A DNA stretch of 64,000 nucleotides from Intestinimonas sp. (GCA_022653075.1 JALCSB010000012.1:1-64000); one strand, 5' to 3'. Positions 28,600-37,945 are shown, counted from the first letter of the stretch. The notes: a model not told the origin generated them from the sequence alone. Program-made: numbers and translations.

Positions 28600-29733
28600 T
28601 TATTTATTGGCCTTAAACCGGTCATAACGCAGGGCATGGAGGTCAACTTCAGGCTGGTCACCCACGGCAAGCTGACTGAGAAGTTTGCCCACCGCAGGGC
28701 CTATGCCAAAACCGTGGCCGGAGAATCCACAGGCCAGGATAAGGCCTGGGACCTCGCACACCGGGCTGATAACTGGAACCTTATCCGCGCAGATATCCAG
28801 CCAGCCGGACCAGGTGCGGACTATTTTTGCCTCGCGCAGGGCCGGAAAATACCCCATAATACCGCGGCACACCGCCGAAGAGGTCAAGCTGTTGGTGGGG
28901 GGGATGCCCTCCGTTTCCTCCAGAAAGTCTTCGATTCCGGAGGCACCGCCGAACACAAAAGAGCCATGCTGAGTTTGGTGCCCGTAGAAATCCGCCGCCG
29001 CAGTCCCCAACATCTGCCAGAACATGGGCGGCTGCGCTTCAGTGACCAGCGCCTCATCAATTTGCTGCGACATGGGTACGTCGATACCCACCGTGTTTGC
29101 AATGGCACGGCTGCCGTATCCCGCCGCCAGAATAATAGTGGCCCCTTCAAAACGGTCGCCCTCGCAGGTTACCACCTCGCGCGCTCGGCCACCGAGTTTT
29201 TTTACCTCCGTAACCCGAGCCCCGGTGAAAAAACGAACACCCAGCTGACGTGCCCTGCGGTAAAACGCAAGGGTCGTCACCATCGGGTTTGCGTGCCCGT
29301 CGGTGGGGCACCAGGAGGCGCCGATCACCTCATGGGTGAGATAGGGACAGATTTCCCGCGCCGTGTCTCCGGTAATCATGGAGACGTCCAACCCACAGGA
29401 CTTGGCATTATCCGTGAGAGCCTGAAGGGTTTTCAGGTGCTGCTCTGTCTTGCCCAAACGTAGGTTGCCCTTCTGATAATATTCGCAGTCTACTCCCAGT
29501 TCTTCGGAGAGCCAGGGCCAAATGGTCTGGATTCCCCATATGGCAATGGGCAGCTCCCGCTTATCGCGCCCGGACTGGCGCACGCCGCCGCCGTTTCGGG
29601 ACGAGCCGCCGTTGCCGATATAATCGCTTCCCTCCAAAACGATGACCGAGACCCCTTTTTTTGCAAGGTAATAGGCGGTGGCGTTTCCGATAATGCCGCC
29701 GCCTACGATAATGACATCTGCGGTATTAGTCAT
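28600..29733 (-). CDS. FAD-dependent amino-acid/amine dehydrogenase subunit (SoxB/HcnC/DadA-like)
   Basis: 'ADVIIVGGGIIGNATAYYLAKKGVSVIVLEGSD', C-terminal 'LILACGFSGHGFGIGPAVGKLLSQL'. Confidence 0.9.
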   Translation of the reverse strand: MTNTADVIIVGGGIIGNATAYYLAKKGVSVIVLEGSDYIGNGGSSRNGGGVRQSGRDKRELPIAIWGIQTIWPWLSEELGVDCEYYQKGNLRLGKTEQHLKTLQALTDNAKSCGLDVSMITGDTAREICPYLTHEVIGASWCPTDGHANPMVTTLAFYRRARQLGVRFFTGARVTEVKKLGGRAREVVTCEGDRFEGATIILAAGYGSRAIANTVGIDVPMSQQIDEALVTEAQPPMFWQMLGTAAADFYGHQTQHGSFVFGGASGIEDFLEETEGIPPTNSLTSSAVCRGIMGYFPALREAKIVRTWSGWLDICADKVPVISPVCEVPGLILACGFSGHGFGIGPAVGKLLSQLAVGDQPEVDLHALRYDRFKANK

Positions 29734-30064
29734 TCGGGACACCGCCTTCCTTTTCGTCGCCCAGAACGTACATTTCAATGGGGCGCATGGGCGCGCGGCT
29801 CGGCGCGGGCGTGAGGTTTGCGGGCTGCATATTCAGCTCGCGCGAGATAATACCCTGCACCAGCCTGCCACAGGTCTGGCCCTGACACAGACCCATACCC
29901 GCCCGTAAAAACCGCCGCACCTCCGTAATGGTCCGCATGCCGTCGTGGACGGCCCTGCGGATCTCGCCCTTGGTGATTTCCTCACAGCGGCAGATGATCA
30001 AATCGTCGTCAGGTGCAGGAACAAATTCACCAATGTCTTCGTTTCGGCTATAGAGCTTGCTCAT
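29726..30064 (-). CDS. [2Fe-2S]-binding BFD-like protein
   Basis: 'LIICRCEEITKGEIRRAVHDGMRTITEVRRFLRAGMGLCQGQTCGRLV' (C-x-C ... C-x4-C). Confidence 0.9.
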   Translation of the reverse strand: MSKLYSRNEDIGEFVPAPDDDLIICRCEEITKGEIRRAVHDGMRTITEVRRFLRAGMGLCQGQTCGRLVQGIISRELNMQPANLTPAPSRAPMRPIEMYVLGDEKEGGVPND

Positions 30065-31641
30065 ACCGCACCTCCCACTCTATACTGCCTTGCTCTCCCC
30101 GCCATCTGCGCCGGAACGCGGATAGTGAGCAGATTCGTCTGATCAAAAGCCGGAGCACTGCGCAGCGAAACCACCTCGCACGGGCACACAGGCGTTCCGC
30201 TGCGATCCAGAGCCATGCCTCTCTCTCCCGGCCTGGGAAGAGGCAGAAACTCATACGGCATAGTGACTTCTGCAAATCCTTCGCCCACATCCTCATTGAC
30301 TAAAAAAATAGCCTGGCCGGAGCAGGAGGCGACGCACATGCCGCAGCCGGAACACGATTTGCTTACGTCAACAGAAGGCAGGGCGGTGAGGTCCGCGCCG
30401 ATCTTAATACAGCCCCTGGGGCAGGCGTCCTGGCAGGGGTTACAGGGAATATTCTGTGTACATTCGATAACGGGGTGCAGCCCGGGCATATGGATCATGC
30501 CGGGATATGCCTCAAGCTCCGCCTCATCCATATAACCCTTCTGGAGAAGGTTCATAGAGATGGGCAGGCCCTCCTCCGTCTTTTTTGGAGCCTTGCCCCG
30601 GTTTTCCGGTGCGAACATCCCCTTTCTCAGGCTGGAAAGCGCCGCTTCATACTGCTTCAACCGTTCATCCCGCTCAGCCGCGCCTAAAAAGCCCAGGCGT
30701 TCGGCAACAGCGGCACCTGCGATGCGCCCTTCGATCATGGCGGAGGATGCCTCTTCAATACCGCTGACGTCGCCCGCCACATAGACCCCGGGCAGAGACG
30801 TCTGCCCGGTTTTGTCGCAGACCGGAGCATAACCGGTAGGTGCCTGCGTCATCTCACAGCCTGCCATTTTGCACAACTGGCTCATAGGCGACAGACCGAC
30901 GGCCAGACAGATGGTGTCCACCTCGAAGTGTTTTTCCGTACCCGGTATGGGTTTGAAGCTGTGGTCTACCTCCGCGATGACCACGCCGGTGACAAATTCT
31001 TCGCCCTCCGCCCGTACAATGGTGTGGCTAAGGTAAAAGGGCACGCTGCAACGCGCGACTTTCGCGGCGTGAACGCCGTATCCACCCACCCGGGGAGCGG
31101 CGTCCACCAGGGCGGCAAGCTCGCAGCCGGCCTGTAAAAGCTGATAGGAGACCACAAGGCCCACGTTGCCGGTACCCAGCATCAGGATGCGCTTGCCGGG
31201 CTTGATATGGTGCAGGTTCATCATGGTCTGCGCCGCACCGGCGCCGATGACGCCGGGAAGCGTCCAGCCGGGAAAGGGGACCATGTTTTCACTGGCGCCC
31301 GTAGCGATCAGAATTGCGTCGCCTTTCACATGGACGATTTCGTTGCCGATCCGTACCGTAACCTCCCGCTGGCGAAACAGGCCGATGACAGTGGCGTTTA
31401 AAATCACTTTGACGCCGCACGCGGACGCCTCTTTAAGCAGGTTTTCCCCGATGCGGAAGCCCCGGATTTTGGCATTGTGTTCCTTGGAGCCGAAAAACTT
31501 ATGGATTTGCTTGAAAAGCTGGCCGCCCGGCCTGGAATTTTCATCAAATACCACGACGGTAAGCCCGCATTTTGCCGCCTCAATGGCCGCGGAAAGCCCG
31601 CTGGGCCCTGCGCCCACGACGACCAAATCATATCTCTCCAT
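30061..31641 (-). CDS. FAD/NAD(P)-binding dehydrogenase subunit with C-terminal ferredoxin-type 4Fe-4S domain (SoxA/HcnB-like)
   Basis: 'DLVVVGAGPSGLSAAIEAAKCGLTVVVFDENSRPGGQLFKQIHKFFGS'; 'CNPCQDACPRGCI' and 'CSGCGMCVASCSGQAI'. Confidence 0.9.
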   Translation of the reverse strand: MERYDLVVVGAGPSGLSAAIEAAKCGLTVVVFDENSRPGGQLFKQIHKFFGSKEHNAKIRGFRIGENLLKEASACGVKVILNATVIGLFRQREVTVRIGNEIVHVKGDAILIATGASENMVPFPGWTLPGVIGAGAAQTMMNLHHIKPGKRILMLGTGNVGLVVSYQLLQAGCELAALVDAAPRVGGYGVHAAKVARCSVPFYLSHTIVRAEGEEFVTGVVIAEVDHSFKPIPGTEKHFEVDTICLAVGLSPMSQLCKMAGCEMTQAPTGYAPVCDKTGQTSLPGVYVAGDVSGIEEASSAMIEGRIAGAAVAERLGFLGAAERDERLKQYEAALSSLRKGMFAPENRGKAPKKTEEGLPISMNLLQKGYMDEAELEAYPGMIHMPGLHPVIECTQNIPCNPCQDACPRGCIKIGADLTALPSVDVSKSCSGCGMCVASCSGQAIFLVNEDVGEGFAEVTMPYEFLPLPRPGERGMALDRSGTPVCPCEVVSLRSAPAFDQTNLLTIRVPAQMAGRARQYRVGGAV

Positions 31642-31978
31642 TTTTATTACACCGCCTTATTTCCTGGTATGGCTGTGCGCTGACGCCGTATTGGGTCTGC
31701 ACACGCATGCCCTCCCGCAGCGGGGTAATACAGGTGCGTACATTTGGCGTGCCGTCCACGATCATAACGCAATCGGTGCACCTGCCAATAGCGCAAAAGA
31801 TGCCCCGGGGTTTGTGCTGCTTCGCCGTATAGCGGTGGACCATCACGCCGGCCGCCTTAAGCGCGGCGGCGATGGGCTCGCCTTCATAGCCGGTTAGTTC
31901 CCTGCCGTCGAGGGTAAAGGTGACGAGCCGTCTCTCCTCTGTGCTGCCCAGAATAGGGTGTTCTTGAATTCTCAACAT
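31628..31978 (-). CDS. [2Fe-2S] ferredoxin-like subunit (HcnA/SoxA-N-like)
   Basis: 'YEGEPIAAALKAAGVMVHRYTAKQHKPRGIFCAIGRCTDCVMIVDGTPNVRTCITPL'. Confidence 0.9.
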   Translation of the reverse strand: MLRIQEHPILGSTEERRLVTFTLDGRELTGYEGEPIAAALKAAGVMVHRYTAKQHKPRGIFCAIGRCTDCVMIVDGTPNVRTCITPLREGMRVQTQYGVSAQPYQEIRRCNKNGEI

Positions 31979-31994
31979 GCGCGCATCCCTCCCA

Positions 31995-33296
31995 TTACAA
32001 GCTTTTGCCGGCGGCGAAGCCAAAGCCCTCGCCGAAAACAAGGTCGCTGCCTGCAAGCGGAATGCCCGTCATGGCACAGCTCTCCAATGTTAAGGAACGC
32101 AGATCCTCCCGCTCAAGATTCTGGAGCTTGGTTTTCCCGGCCGCTTTTGCAAGGAGGACAGCCTCTTCCGTCATGGCCTTGATGTAGTTGGCCACCTTAT
32201 GGGCGGCCTCGTCGATGTCCAGCTTTGCCACCAACTCGGGGTCCTGCGTGCCGATACCGAAGGCGCAGCGCCCCGCCTGACAGTTCATGCAGACGCGGCA
32301 GCCCATGGCCACCATCGCCGCCGTACCGATGGCTATCGCATCGGCACCGATGGCCAGCGCTTTTGCCAGATCCGCCCCGTCTTTGACTCCACCGGAGACG
32401 ATGAGACTGACCCGGTCTTTTGCGCCGATCTCCTCCAGGGTGCGTACCGCCTGGACGGCGGCGGGCAGGATAGGGATACCCAGATGATCCGCCGCCATGA
32501 CGGGAGCGGCGCCGGTACCGGCGGTGCAACCGTCCAGAATAATCCCGTCAAAGCCCGCCTTAACGGCTATTTTGATGTCCTCGCGGACCCGAGCGGCGGC
32601 AATTTTGGCGAAAATCGGCGGAGTATGTCCGCCTGTATTCTTGTGCAGCATTTCGCGGAGCTGCTCGATTTTCACCACCAAATCGTCGGCGCCGAAGCTG
32701 TCACCGCTGCGGGGATGGGAGTGCAGATCGATACCGGCGGGGATCTGTCGGATCTTGGAGATTTCCTCGGTGATTTTGGCGCCCATCAGGTGCCCGGCCA
32801 GCCCCGGTTTTGCACCGATGCCGAACAGAATTTCCAGCATATCGGCTTTAAAAAGCAGATCTTTGTGAAAACCCATGCGGCTGGCCAAAATCTGAATGGA
32901 CTGGCGGTAGGAGTTTTCCATCTCTTCAGGAAGGCAGCCGCCTTCCCCGTTTGAAATCACGGTCCCCACCAGCGACGTCGCCTTGGCCAGCGCAATTTTC
33001 GCATGCTTGCTCAGTGCGCCAAAGGACATGCCCGCGATCATCACCGGGGTTTCGATCACGAGCGGGTTTTCCGCCGCCGGACCGAGCACCGTACGGGTGG
33101 AGCAGGACTCGCGATAGGTGTCGATGGGCATGCGGGTCAGCTGCCCGGGCAGAATCATGAGGTCGTCGAAATTAGGGACCCTGCGGGGAGAACCACATCC
33201 GCGGATGCGGTACTTACCGTTTTCCGCCTTATATTGAATTTCGGAGATCACCTGGTTCGACCAGGTGCCTTTTTCCGGATTCACGATTTTTGCCAT
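31995..33296 (-). CDS. FMN-binding glutamate synthase-type protein (GltB2/GlxD/MgsC-like)
   Basis: 'MIAGMSFGALSKHAKIALAKATSLVGTVISNGEGGCLPEEM', 'PAGIDLHSHPRSGDSFGADDL', 'DGIILDGCTAGTGAAP', Cys cluster 'CRVCMNCQAGRCAFGI'. Confidence 0.92.
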   Translation of the reverse strand: MAKIVNPEKGTWSNQVISEIQYKAENGKYRIRGCGSPRRVPNFDDLMILPGQLTRMPIDTYRESCSTRTVLGPAAENPLVIETPVMIAGMSFGALSKHAKIALAKATSLVGTVISNGEGGCLPEEMENSYRQSIQILASRMGFHKDLLFKADMLEILFGIGAKPGLAGHLMGAKITEEISKIRQIPAGIDLHSHPRSGDSFGADDLVVKIEQLREMLHKNTGGHTPPIFAKIAAARVREDIKIAVKAGFDGIILDGCTAGTGAAPVMAADHLGIPILPAAVQAVRTLEEIGAKDRVSLIVSGGVKDGADLAKALAIGADAIAIGTAAMVAMGCRVCMNCQAGRCAFGIGTQDPELVAKLDIDEAAHKVANYIKAMTEEAVLLAKAAGKTKLQNLEREDLRSLTLESCAMTGIPLAGSDLVFGEGFGFAAGKSL

Positions 33297-33298
33297 AC

Positions 33299-34024
33299 TT
33301 ATTCGCCTCTTTTCTTTGCGGCTTTTTCAGGCTCTAGAATGGGGCGGAACAGCGTATATTTGTGCTTGCCTGCGGCATCCAGAACGGGGCGTATCACATG
33401 GAACTGTTTCCCCTCCGCGTCAAACCCGTATTCAGCAAACAGAGCATCCAGTTCCGCCGCCTCTTCCTCCGTGATCTCACTGTACGCCACATTTCCACCG
33501 AGTTTACCGGCGGCGCCGGGATCGCGGGTGAAGATTTTACCCTCATACATGCTTTCCCCGGCCCCAAGGCCAAGGGAGCCGAGTACAATCAGTTCTCCGC
33601 CCATGGCCATCTGGCCCGCCCAGCGCTCGGCGCTGCCGCCGATGATAATATGCCCGCCCTTCATGCCGTAACCGACCCGGGTGCCGGTGCTGCCGTAGAC
33701 CACCAGATCACCTCCGGCGATATAGGTACCCACGTTGCAGCCGGTGTTCTGCTCAACGATCAGCTTTCCGCTGACCATATTGTCACCCGCGTACCAGCCC
33801 ACGTTGCCTTTTACCCGCACTTCGGCGTTTTCCAGGTAACTGCAGGTGTACATGCCCGTGGAGTCCTCAATCGTCACCTTCACCGGCTGGTCGGTTCCGG
33901 CCAGTACATAGTGCATGGAGTGGACATTGGAAATCAGAATCTCTTTGGCCCCGTCTTCAATGGCCTTCCAGACCATGGGGTTAAAGTCCTTGTTTGCAAC
34001 GGCCGAAGCGTCTATATGTTCCAT
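33299..34024 (-). CDS. GXGXG-motif protein (GltB3/GlxC/MgsB-like)
   Basis: 'GNVGWYAGDNMVSGKLIVEQNTGCNVGTYIAGGDLVVYGSTGTRVGYGMKGGHIIIGGSAERWAG'. Confidence 0.92.
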   Translation of the reverse strand: MEHIDASAVANKDFNPMVWKAIEDGAKEILISNVHSMHYVLAGTDQPVKVTIEDSTGMYTCSYLENAEVRVKGNVGWYAGDNMVSGKLIVEQNTGCNVGTYIAGGDLVVYGSTGTRVGYGMKGGHIIIGGSAERWAGQMAMGGELIVLGSLGLGAGESMYEGKIFTRDPGAAGKLGGNVAYSEITEEEAAELDALFAEYGFDAEGKQFHVIRPVLDAAGKHKYTLFRPILEPEKAAKKRGE

Positions 34025-34908
34025 ACCCGAACCTCCCCCGGCTCCATTTCGTTGGCGAAAATATGCCCGTCGATGGCGGTAAACTCGATCTGCTCCGAGC
34101 CGAGCATCACGTAGTTATCCGTCTCCGCCACCAAAAGTGGCTTGATGCCCAGCTTATCCTTGACAAAGCCCATCTGAGTGGGGGTGGACGCGATGATGCA
34201 GTAAACCCCGTCCATCTGGTCGCCGGCATATTCCAGCGCCTTCTGGAGGTCGCCGTCAAACAGGGTCATCGCATAGGCGATCAGATGGCTGGCGGCCTCA
34301 GAGTCGTTGAGCGTCTTGAATTTAGCCCCCTTGGACTCAAGAAAACGCCGCATATTGAAATAATTCGTAAACTGTCCGTTATGTACAATAGCCAGCTCCG
34401 GATAAAACGGCGAGACGAAGGGATGGGCGGCATTTACGTCCTCCGCGCTCTCCGTCGCCATGCGGACGTGCCCGATACCGTGGCGGCACATATAGTTTTT
34501 AAGTTCATAGCGGCCGGTAAGATTTTCAATGAAACCGCCTTCTTTGTAAACCTTGAAATGGCTGCTGATCGAATGGACGTCAAGTTCCTCGTCGCTGTTG
34601 ATCTTCTCATGGAGCGCCTTGATTTTTTCGGGGTCCATATCCACGGCAAATTCATAGCAAAGCTTATTCGTTATATTGGTCACGCTGGATTGGCTGAGGA
34701 TGACGCCGCATTCCGCAATGTACTCTTTGAGATGGCCCAGAGCCTCCGCCTTCTGTAAGGTCACACGCAGGGTAACTTGCTCGGTGTCCTGAAAAACAGC
34801 CACTCCGGCGGCATCAGGACCGCGATGCTGAATCAGGGACAGCATGGTGACAAGGTCCTGCGCAATATCCACCGGCGTCCTGCTGATAATACCCGCAATT
34901 CCACACAT
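34012..34908 (-). CDS. Class II glutamine amidotransferase (GltB1/GlxB/MgsA-like)
   Basis: N-terminal 'MCGIAGIISRTPVD' Ntn-Cys; 'IGHVRMATESAEDVNAAHPF', 'AIVHNGQFTNYFNMRR'. Confidence 0.93.
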   Translation of the reverse strand: MCGIAGIISRTPVDIAQDLVTMLSLIQHRGPDAAGVAVFQDTEQVTLRVTLQKAEALGHLKEYIAECGVILSQSSVTNITNKLCYEFAVDMDPEKIKALHEKINSDEELDVHSISSHFKVYKEGGFIENLTGRYELKNYMCRHGIGHVRMATESAEDVNAAHPFVSPFYPELAIVHNGQFTNYFNMRRFLESKGAKFKTLNDSEAASHLIAYAMTLFDGDLQKALEYAGDQMDGVYCIIASTPTQMGFVKDKLGIKPLLVAETDNYVMLGSEQIEFTAIDGHIFANEMEPGEVRVWNI

Positions 34909-34927
34909 CTGAGTTCACTCCAATTCC

Positions 34928-36292
34928 TTATACATGGTAGGAATATGTATCCATTTCCCAGTCGGTAACCGACTTTTTATACTGTTCTACCTCATACATC
35001 TTCATTGAGCTGAACAGCTCGGTCAGCTCGGGGGAGAACTGCTTGGAGAACCACTCGTCGTTTTGCAGCTCATTCACGGCCCGGAACAGACTTCTCGGCA
35101 CGGTACCGCACTCGCCCTGCCGCACTTTGTCGTGGTACAGGTCGGTGATGATTTTTGCGGGAGGCTCAATTTTGTTCTTGATCCCATCCAATGCCGCAGC
35201 CAGGATTGCGCCCAGGCCGAGATAGGGATTGCAGGCTGCCGATGCGGCGCGGACCTCAAGCCGGGCCCCCTTGCCGCGTTCCCTGGGAATGCGAACGTAA
35301 GAGGTGCGGTTATCCATACCCCAGCCAAGATAGATGGGGGCGAAGGAATCCGGCTGATATCGCTTATAGCAGTTGACCGTGGGAGCCAGAAAAGCGGACA
35401 TGCCGCAGCCGTGCTTCAAAATGCCGCCGATCATGTAGCGCAGCGTGTCACTGATTCCATCCTCGCCGTTCTGGTCGTCACAGATGTTTTTTCCTGTCTC
35501 CAGATCGTTAAGGGACAGATGGAAGTGACAGCCGCTGCCGCCGCCCGCGCCTTTGGGCTTTGCCATAAAGGTGACCATCATGTCGTTCATCTCCGCGATA
35601 TCCTTGCACAGTTCCTTGAAGAGGGACGATTCATCGGCGGCACGGACCGCGCTGGCATGCTTCCAGTTGTACTCGTACTGGCCGGGGAAATACTCGTGGT
35701 TCATGAACAGCACATTATAGTCCATATGCTTGAAAGTATCCGTAATCTGATAAAGGAAGTTCTTGGGGTCGGTGCGCTCGTTGGCGGTATAGCAGTTGGA
35801 GTTCTGATTGGTATAGGGAACGTAGGCTCCATTTGCATCTTTTTTGTAAACGAAAAATTCCAGCTCGCACGCGGCAATGGGGTCATAGCCCATCTTAAAG
35901 TATTCATCCACGACTTGCTTTAAAAAACCGCGGGGCGAAACGCGCATGGGTGCGCCGTTGTAGTAGACGTCGCCCAACATGACCGCTGTCTTGTTGGCAA
36001 ACGGCAACGGTGTAAAGGTGGACGGGTCCGGAATCACCGTCATGTCGTTGCTGGTGGAAGGGAGATAGTCGGTGGAAAGAATGCTGTTGTCGTATTCCAT
36101 GCCCATGGAGGCGGCGCAGAATGCCACGCCGTCCTTGATTTCATCCAGCATCTCCACCGGCAGCAGCTTCCCGCGCTGAACGCCCAGCAGGTCGGTATAC
36201 TCCAGTCGGAGCATCTCGATGCCCTTGTCCTGAATCATTTTTTCGATCTCAGAAAAGGTTAAAATCTCCTGTTTTGTAAATTTGTCTTTCAA
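34928..36292 (-). CDS. Glutamine-synthetase-family gamma-glutamyl ligase (PuuA/GMAS-like); start approximate
   Basis: 'ELEFFVYKKD', 'KPKGAGGGSGCHFHLSL', 'NCYKRYQPDSFAPIYLGWGMDNRTSYVRIP', 'LEVRAASAACNPYLGLGAILAAALDGI'. Confidence 0.88.
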   Translation of the reverse strand: MKDKFTKQEILTFSEIEKMIQDKGIEMLRLEYTDLLGVQRGKLLPVEMLDEIKDGVAFCAASMGMEYDNSILSTDYLPSTSNDMTVIPDPSTFTPLPFANKTAVMLGDVYYNGAPMRVSPRGFLKQVVDEYFKMGYDPIAACELEFFVYKKDANGAYVPYTNQNSNCYTANERTDPKNFLYQITDTFKHMDYNVLFMNHEYFPGQYEYNWKHASAVRAADESSLFKELCKDIAEMNDMMVTFMAKPKGAGGGSGCHFHLSLNDLETGKNICDDQNGEDGISDTLRYMIGGILKHGCGMSAFLAPTVNCYKRYQPDSFAPIYLGWGMDNRTSYVRIPRERGKGARLEVRAASAACNPYLGLGAILAAALDGIKNKIEPPAKIITDLYHDKVRQGECGTVPRSLFRAVNELQNDEWFSKQFSPELTELFSSMKMYEVEQYKKSVTDWEMDTYSYHV

Positions 36293-36308
36293 AGGGACCA
36301 CACTCCTC

Positions 36309-37733
36309 TCACGATTGCTCGGTTGCAGGGTTTGCATCATAGGTAACCAGTTCTTCGAAGGTTGTTTTGCCCGCGTTGATCACGGCCAGATCAACCGGTT
36401 TGAAAGGCTTCGCCTTCATCACCCCGCAGGTCCAAACGAAGGCATAGACCACAAGCAGGGCAAAAAGTACGCCGAAAATTTTGAAAATCAGGATACGGGT
36501 GTCACCGTCTGCAATGAACCAGATCATATAAATGTTGCCCAGGATGCCGACGATCTGCGGAATACCGGCAAAGGTCAGCTTCTTATTGCGGGGGGCGTTG
36601 GGATAGCGGTGACGCAGGACCAGAACCGAGGCATGGATAAGAATGTAAGTAACCAGCCAAAAACAGGAGGCGGCCAGGATGACGAAGGTGATGCCGCTTG
36701 TCATGGCAATGTTGGAAAGGAGCAGGGCGGCGTCCAGCACGCCCATGAGAATGAGGCCGTTTACGGCGGCGCCGTGATGGTTGGTTTTGGAGAGAACTTT
36801 GGGCATCATGCCCTCTTCCGCCATGCCCATGAGAATCTTGGACGTGGATACGTAGACGGTGTTCATAGTACTAACAGCGGCTAAAATGGTGACAAATCCC
36901 ATCCAGTACTTGCCGGGCGCACCAAAAAGATTTTCAGCAAAGGTCATATGGGGCGTCCCGCTGGGGTCCGCGGCCAGGACGCTGAGGTCGACATAGTTTG
37001 CCATGGCGTTACCGAGAACAGCCTGCACCACAAACAGAAGCACAAGCCCCAGCATCATGGCGAGGAGAACGTCCCGCTTGGGGTTTTTCATGTCTTTCGC
37101 CACGGGAATGACAAATTCAACGCCGATGTACAGCCAGAATGCCAGCGCCGACAGGCTCATGAGAGGGCCGAAGCCGGAGACGGCGGGGGCGGACTGCTGG
37201 GCGGCCGAAATCAAGGTGCCGGTACCCAGGCCCAGGGAGCCGAGTATGCCGAACAGGGCCATGGAGCCGATTAGCAGAATAACCACCAGGTTTTGGACCT
37301 TGGAAAAAACGTCGACGCCGAAGCAGTTGATGATAAAAAAGAACGCGAGAACCAGCATGGAAATAATCCTCGGATCAAGGCCGGGAAAGAACAGCTGGCA
37401 GAGCACCACGCCGCACATGGCCAGTTCTGCCGTGGAGGCGAGCACCATTGTGATAACGTATGCGGAGACGTTGCCGACAATGGAGGGTACCGGACCAAAA
37501 CTGGTCAACAAATACTGCCCAGTGCCGCCGTCCACGCCTGGCATCATCCGGTGCAGCTCACCGAAAGAAAGAGCAATAAACGAGTTGAGAATCATAACGA
37601 TGAACAGTGGAATGATGAATGCTTTGCCGGCAAGCCCGATGCCGGTTCCAAGTGAGACCAGACAACTGGTTGCAACAATCAGGCCAACGCATACAGCTAC
37701 ACCGCTGCCCAACCCCAGTTTTTTTCCCTTCAC
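36309..37733 (-). CDS. APC-family amino-acid permease
   Basis: Multi-TM; 'MMPGVDGGTGQYLLTSFGP', 'SALAFWLYIGVEFVIPVAKDMKNPKRDV'; GTG start with aggtgg RBS. Confidence 0.88.
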   Translation of the reverse strand: MKGKKLGLGSGVAVCVGLIVATSCLVSLGTGIGLAGKAFIIPLFIVMILNSFIALSFGELHRMMPGVDGGTGQYLLTSFGPVPSIVGNVSAYVITMVLASTAELAMCGVVLCQLFFPGLDPRIISMLVLAFFFIINCFGVDVFSKVQNLVVILLIGSMALFGILGSLGLGTGTLISAAQQSAPAVSGFGPLMSLSALAFWLYIGVEFVIPVAKDMKNPKRDVLLAMMLGLVLLFVVQAVLGNAMANYVDLSVLAADPSGTPHMTFAENLFGAPGKYWMGFVTILAAVSTMNTVYVSTSKILMGMAEEGMMPKVLSKTNHHGAAVNGLILMGVLDAALLLSNIAMTSGITFVILAASCFWLVTYILIHASVLVLRHRYPNAPRNKKLTFAGIPQIVGILGNIYMIWFIADGDTRILIFKIFGVLFALLVVYAFVWTCGVMKAKPFKPVDLAVINAGKTTFEELVTYDANPATEQS

Positions 37734-37770
37734 AAAAAACCACCTCTTTTTCCAAAAATAAAAAAACAAA

Positions 37771-37803
37771 GGCAGCAGGGACCTTGTTGACGTCCTTGCT
37801 GCC
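37771..37803 (-). terminator. Leader hairpin (attenuator or tandem terminator) ahead of the permease operon
   Basis: Minus strand GGCAGCAAGGAC...GTCCCTGCTGCC then TTTGTTTTTTTATTTTT, located downstream of a TTGACA-N17-TACACT promoter (about 37818-37846). Confidence 0.7.
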
Positions 37804-37903
37804 TCATGTTGTAGTAAGTGTACCTCAGAACCAATTATATGTCAACATTTATTCTAGATAAAATTATTGGCAATTAATTGACCTGTTAAACCTATATAAA
37901 AAT

Positions 37904-37936
37904 ACTCTGCAAAGCACACACGCTTTGCAGAGTTCT
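37904..37936 (-). terminator. Intrinsic terminator of the XRE-type regulator gene
   Basis: ACTCTGCAAAG...CTTTGCAGAGT stem; T run on the minus strand. Confidence 0.8.
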
Positions 37937-37945
37937 TACAGATAA

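Noticed and set aside
28181-31978. Hydrogen cyanide synthase (HcnABC)
   Set aside because: Subunits resemble HcnABC, but the same layout occurs in opine oxidase, D-hydroxyproline and N-methylglutamate dehydrogenases, and the neighbourhood (GS-like, split GltS, RidA) points away from cyanide formation.
32199-32954. 251-aa plus-strand ORF
   Set aside because: Antisense to the FMN-binding glutamate synthase-type gene; no domain recognisable.
35063-35923. 286-aa plus-strand ORF
   Set aside because: Antisense to the GS-like gene; shadow ORF from codon bias.
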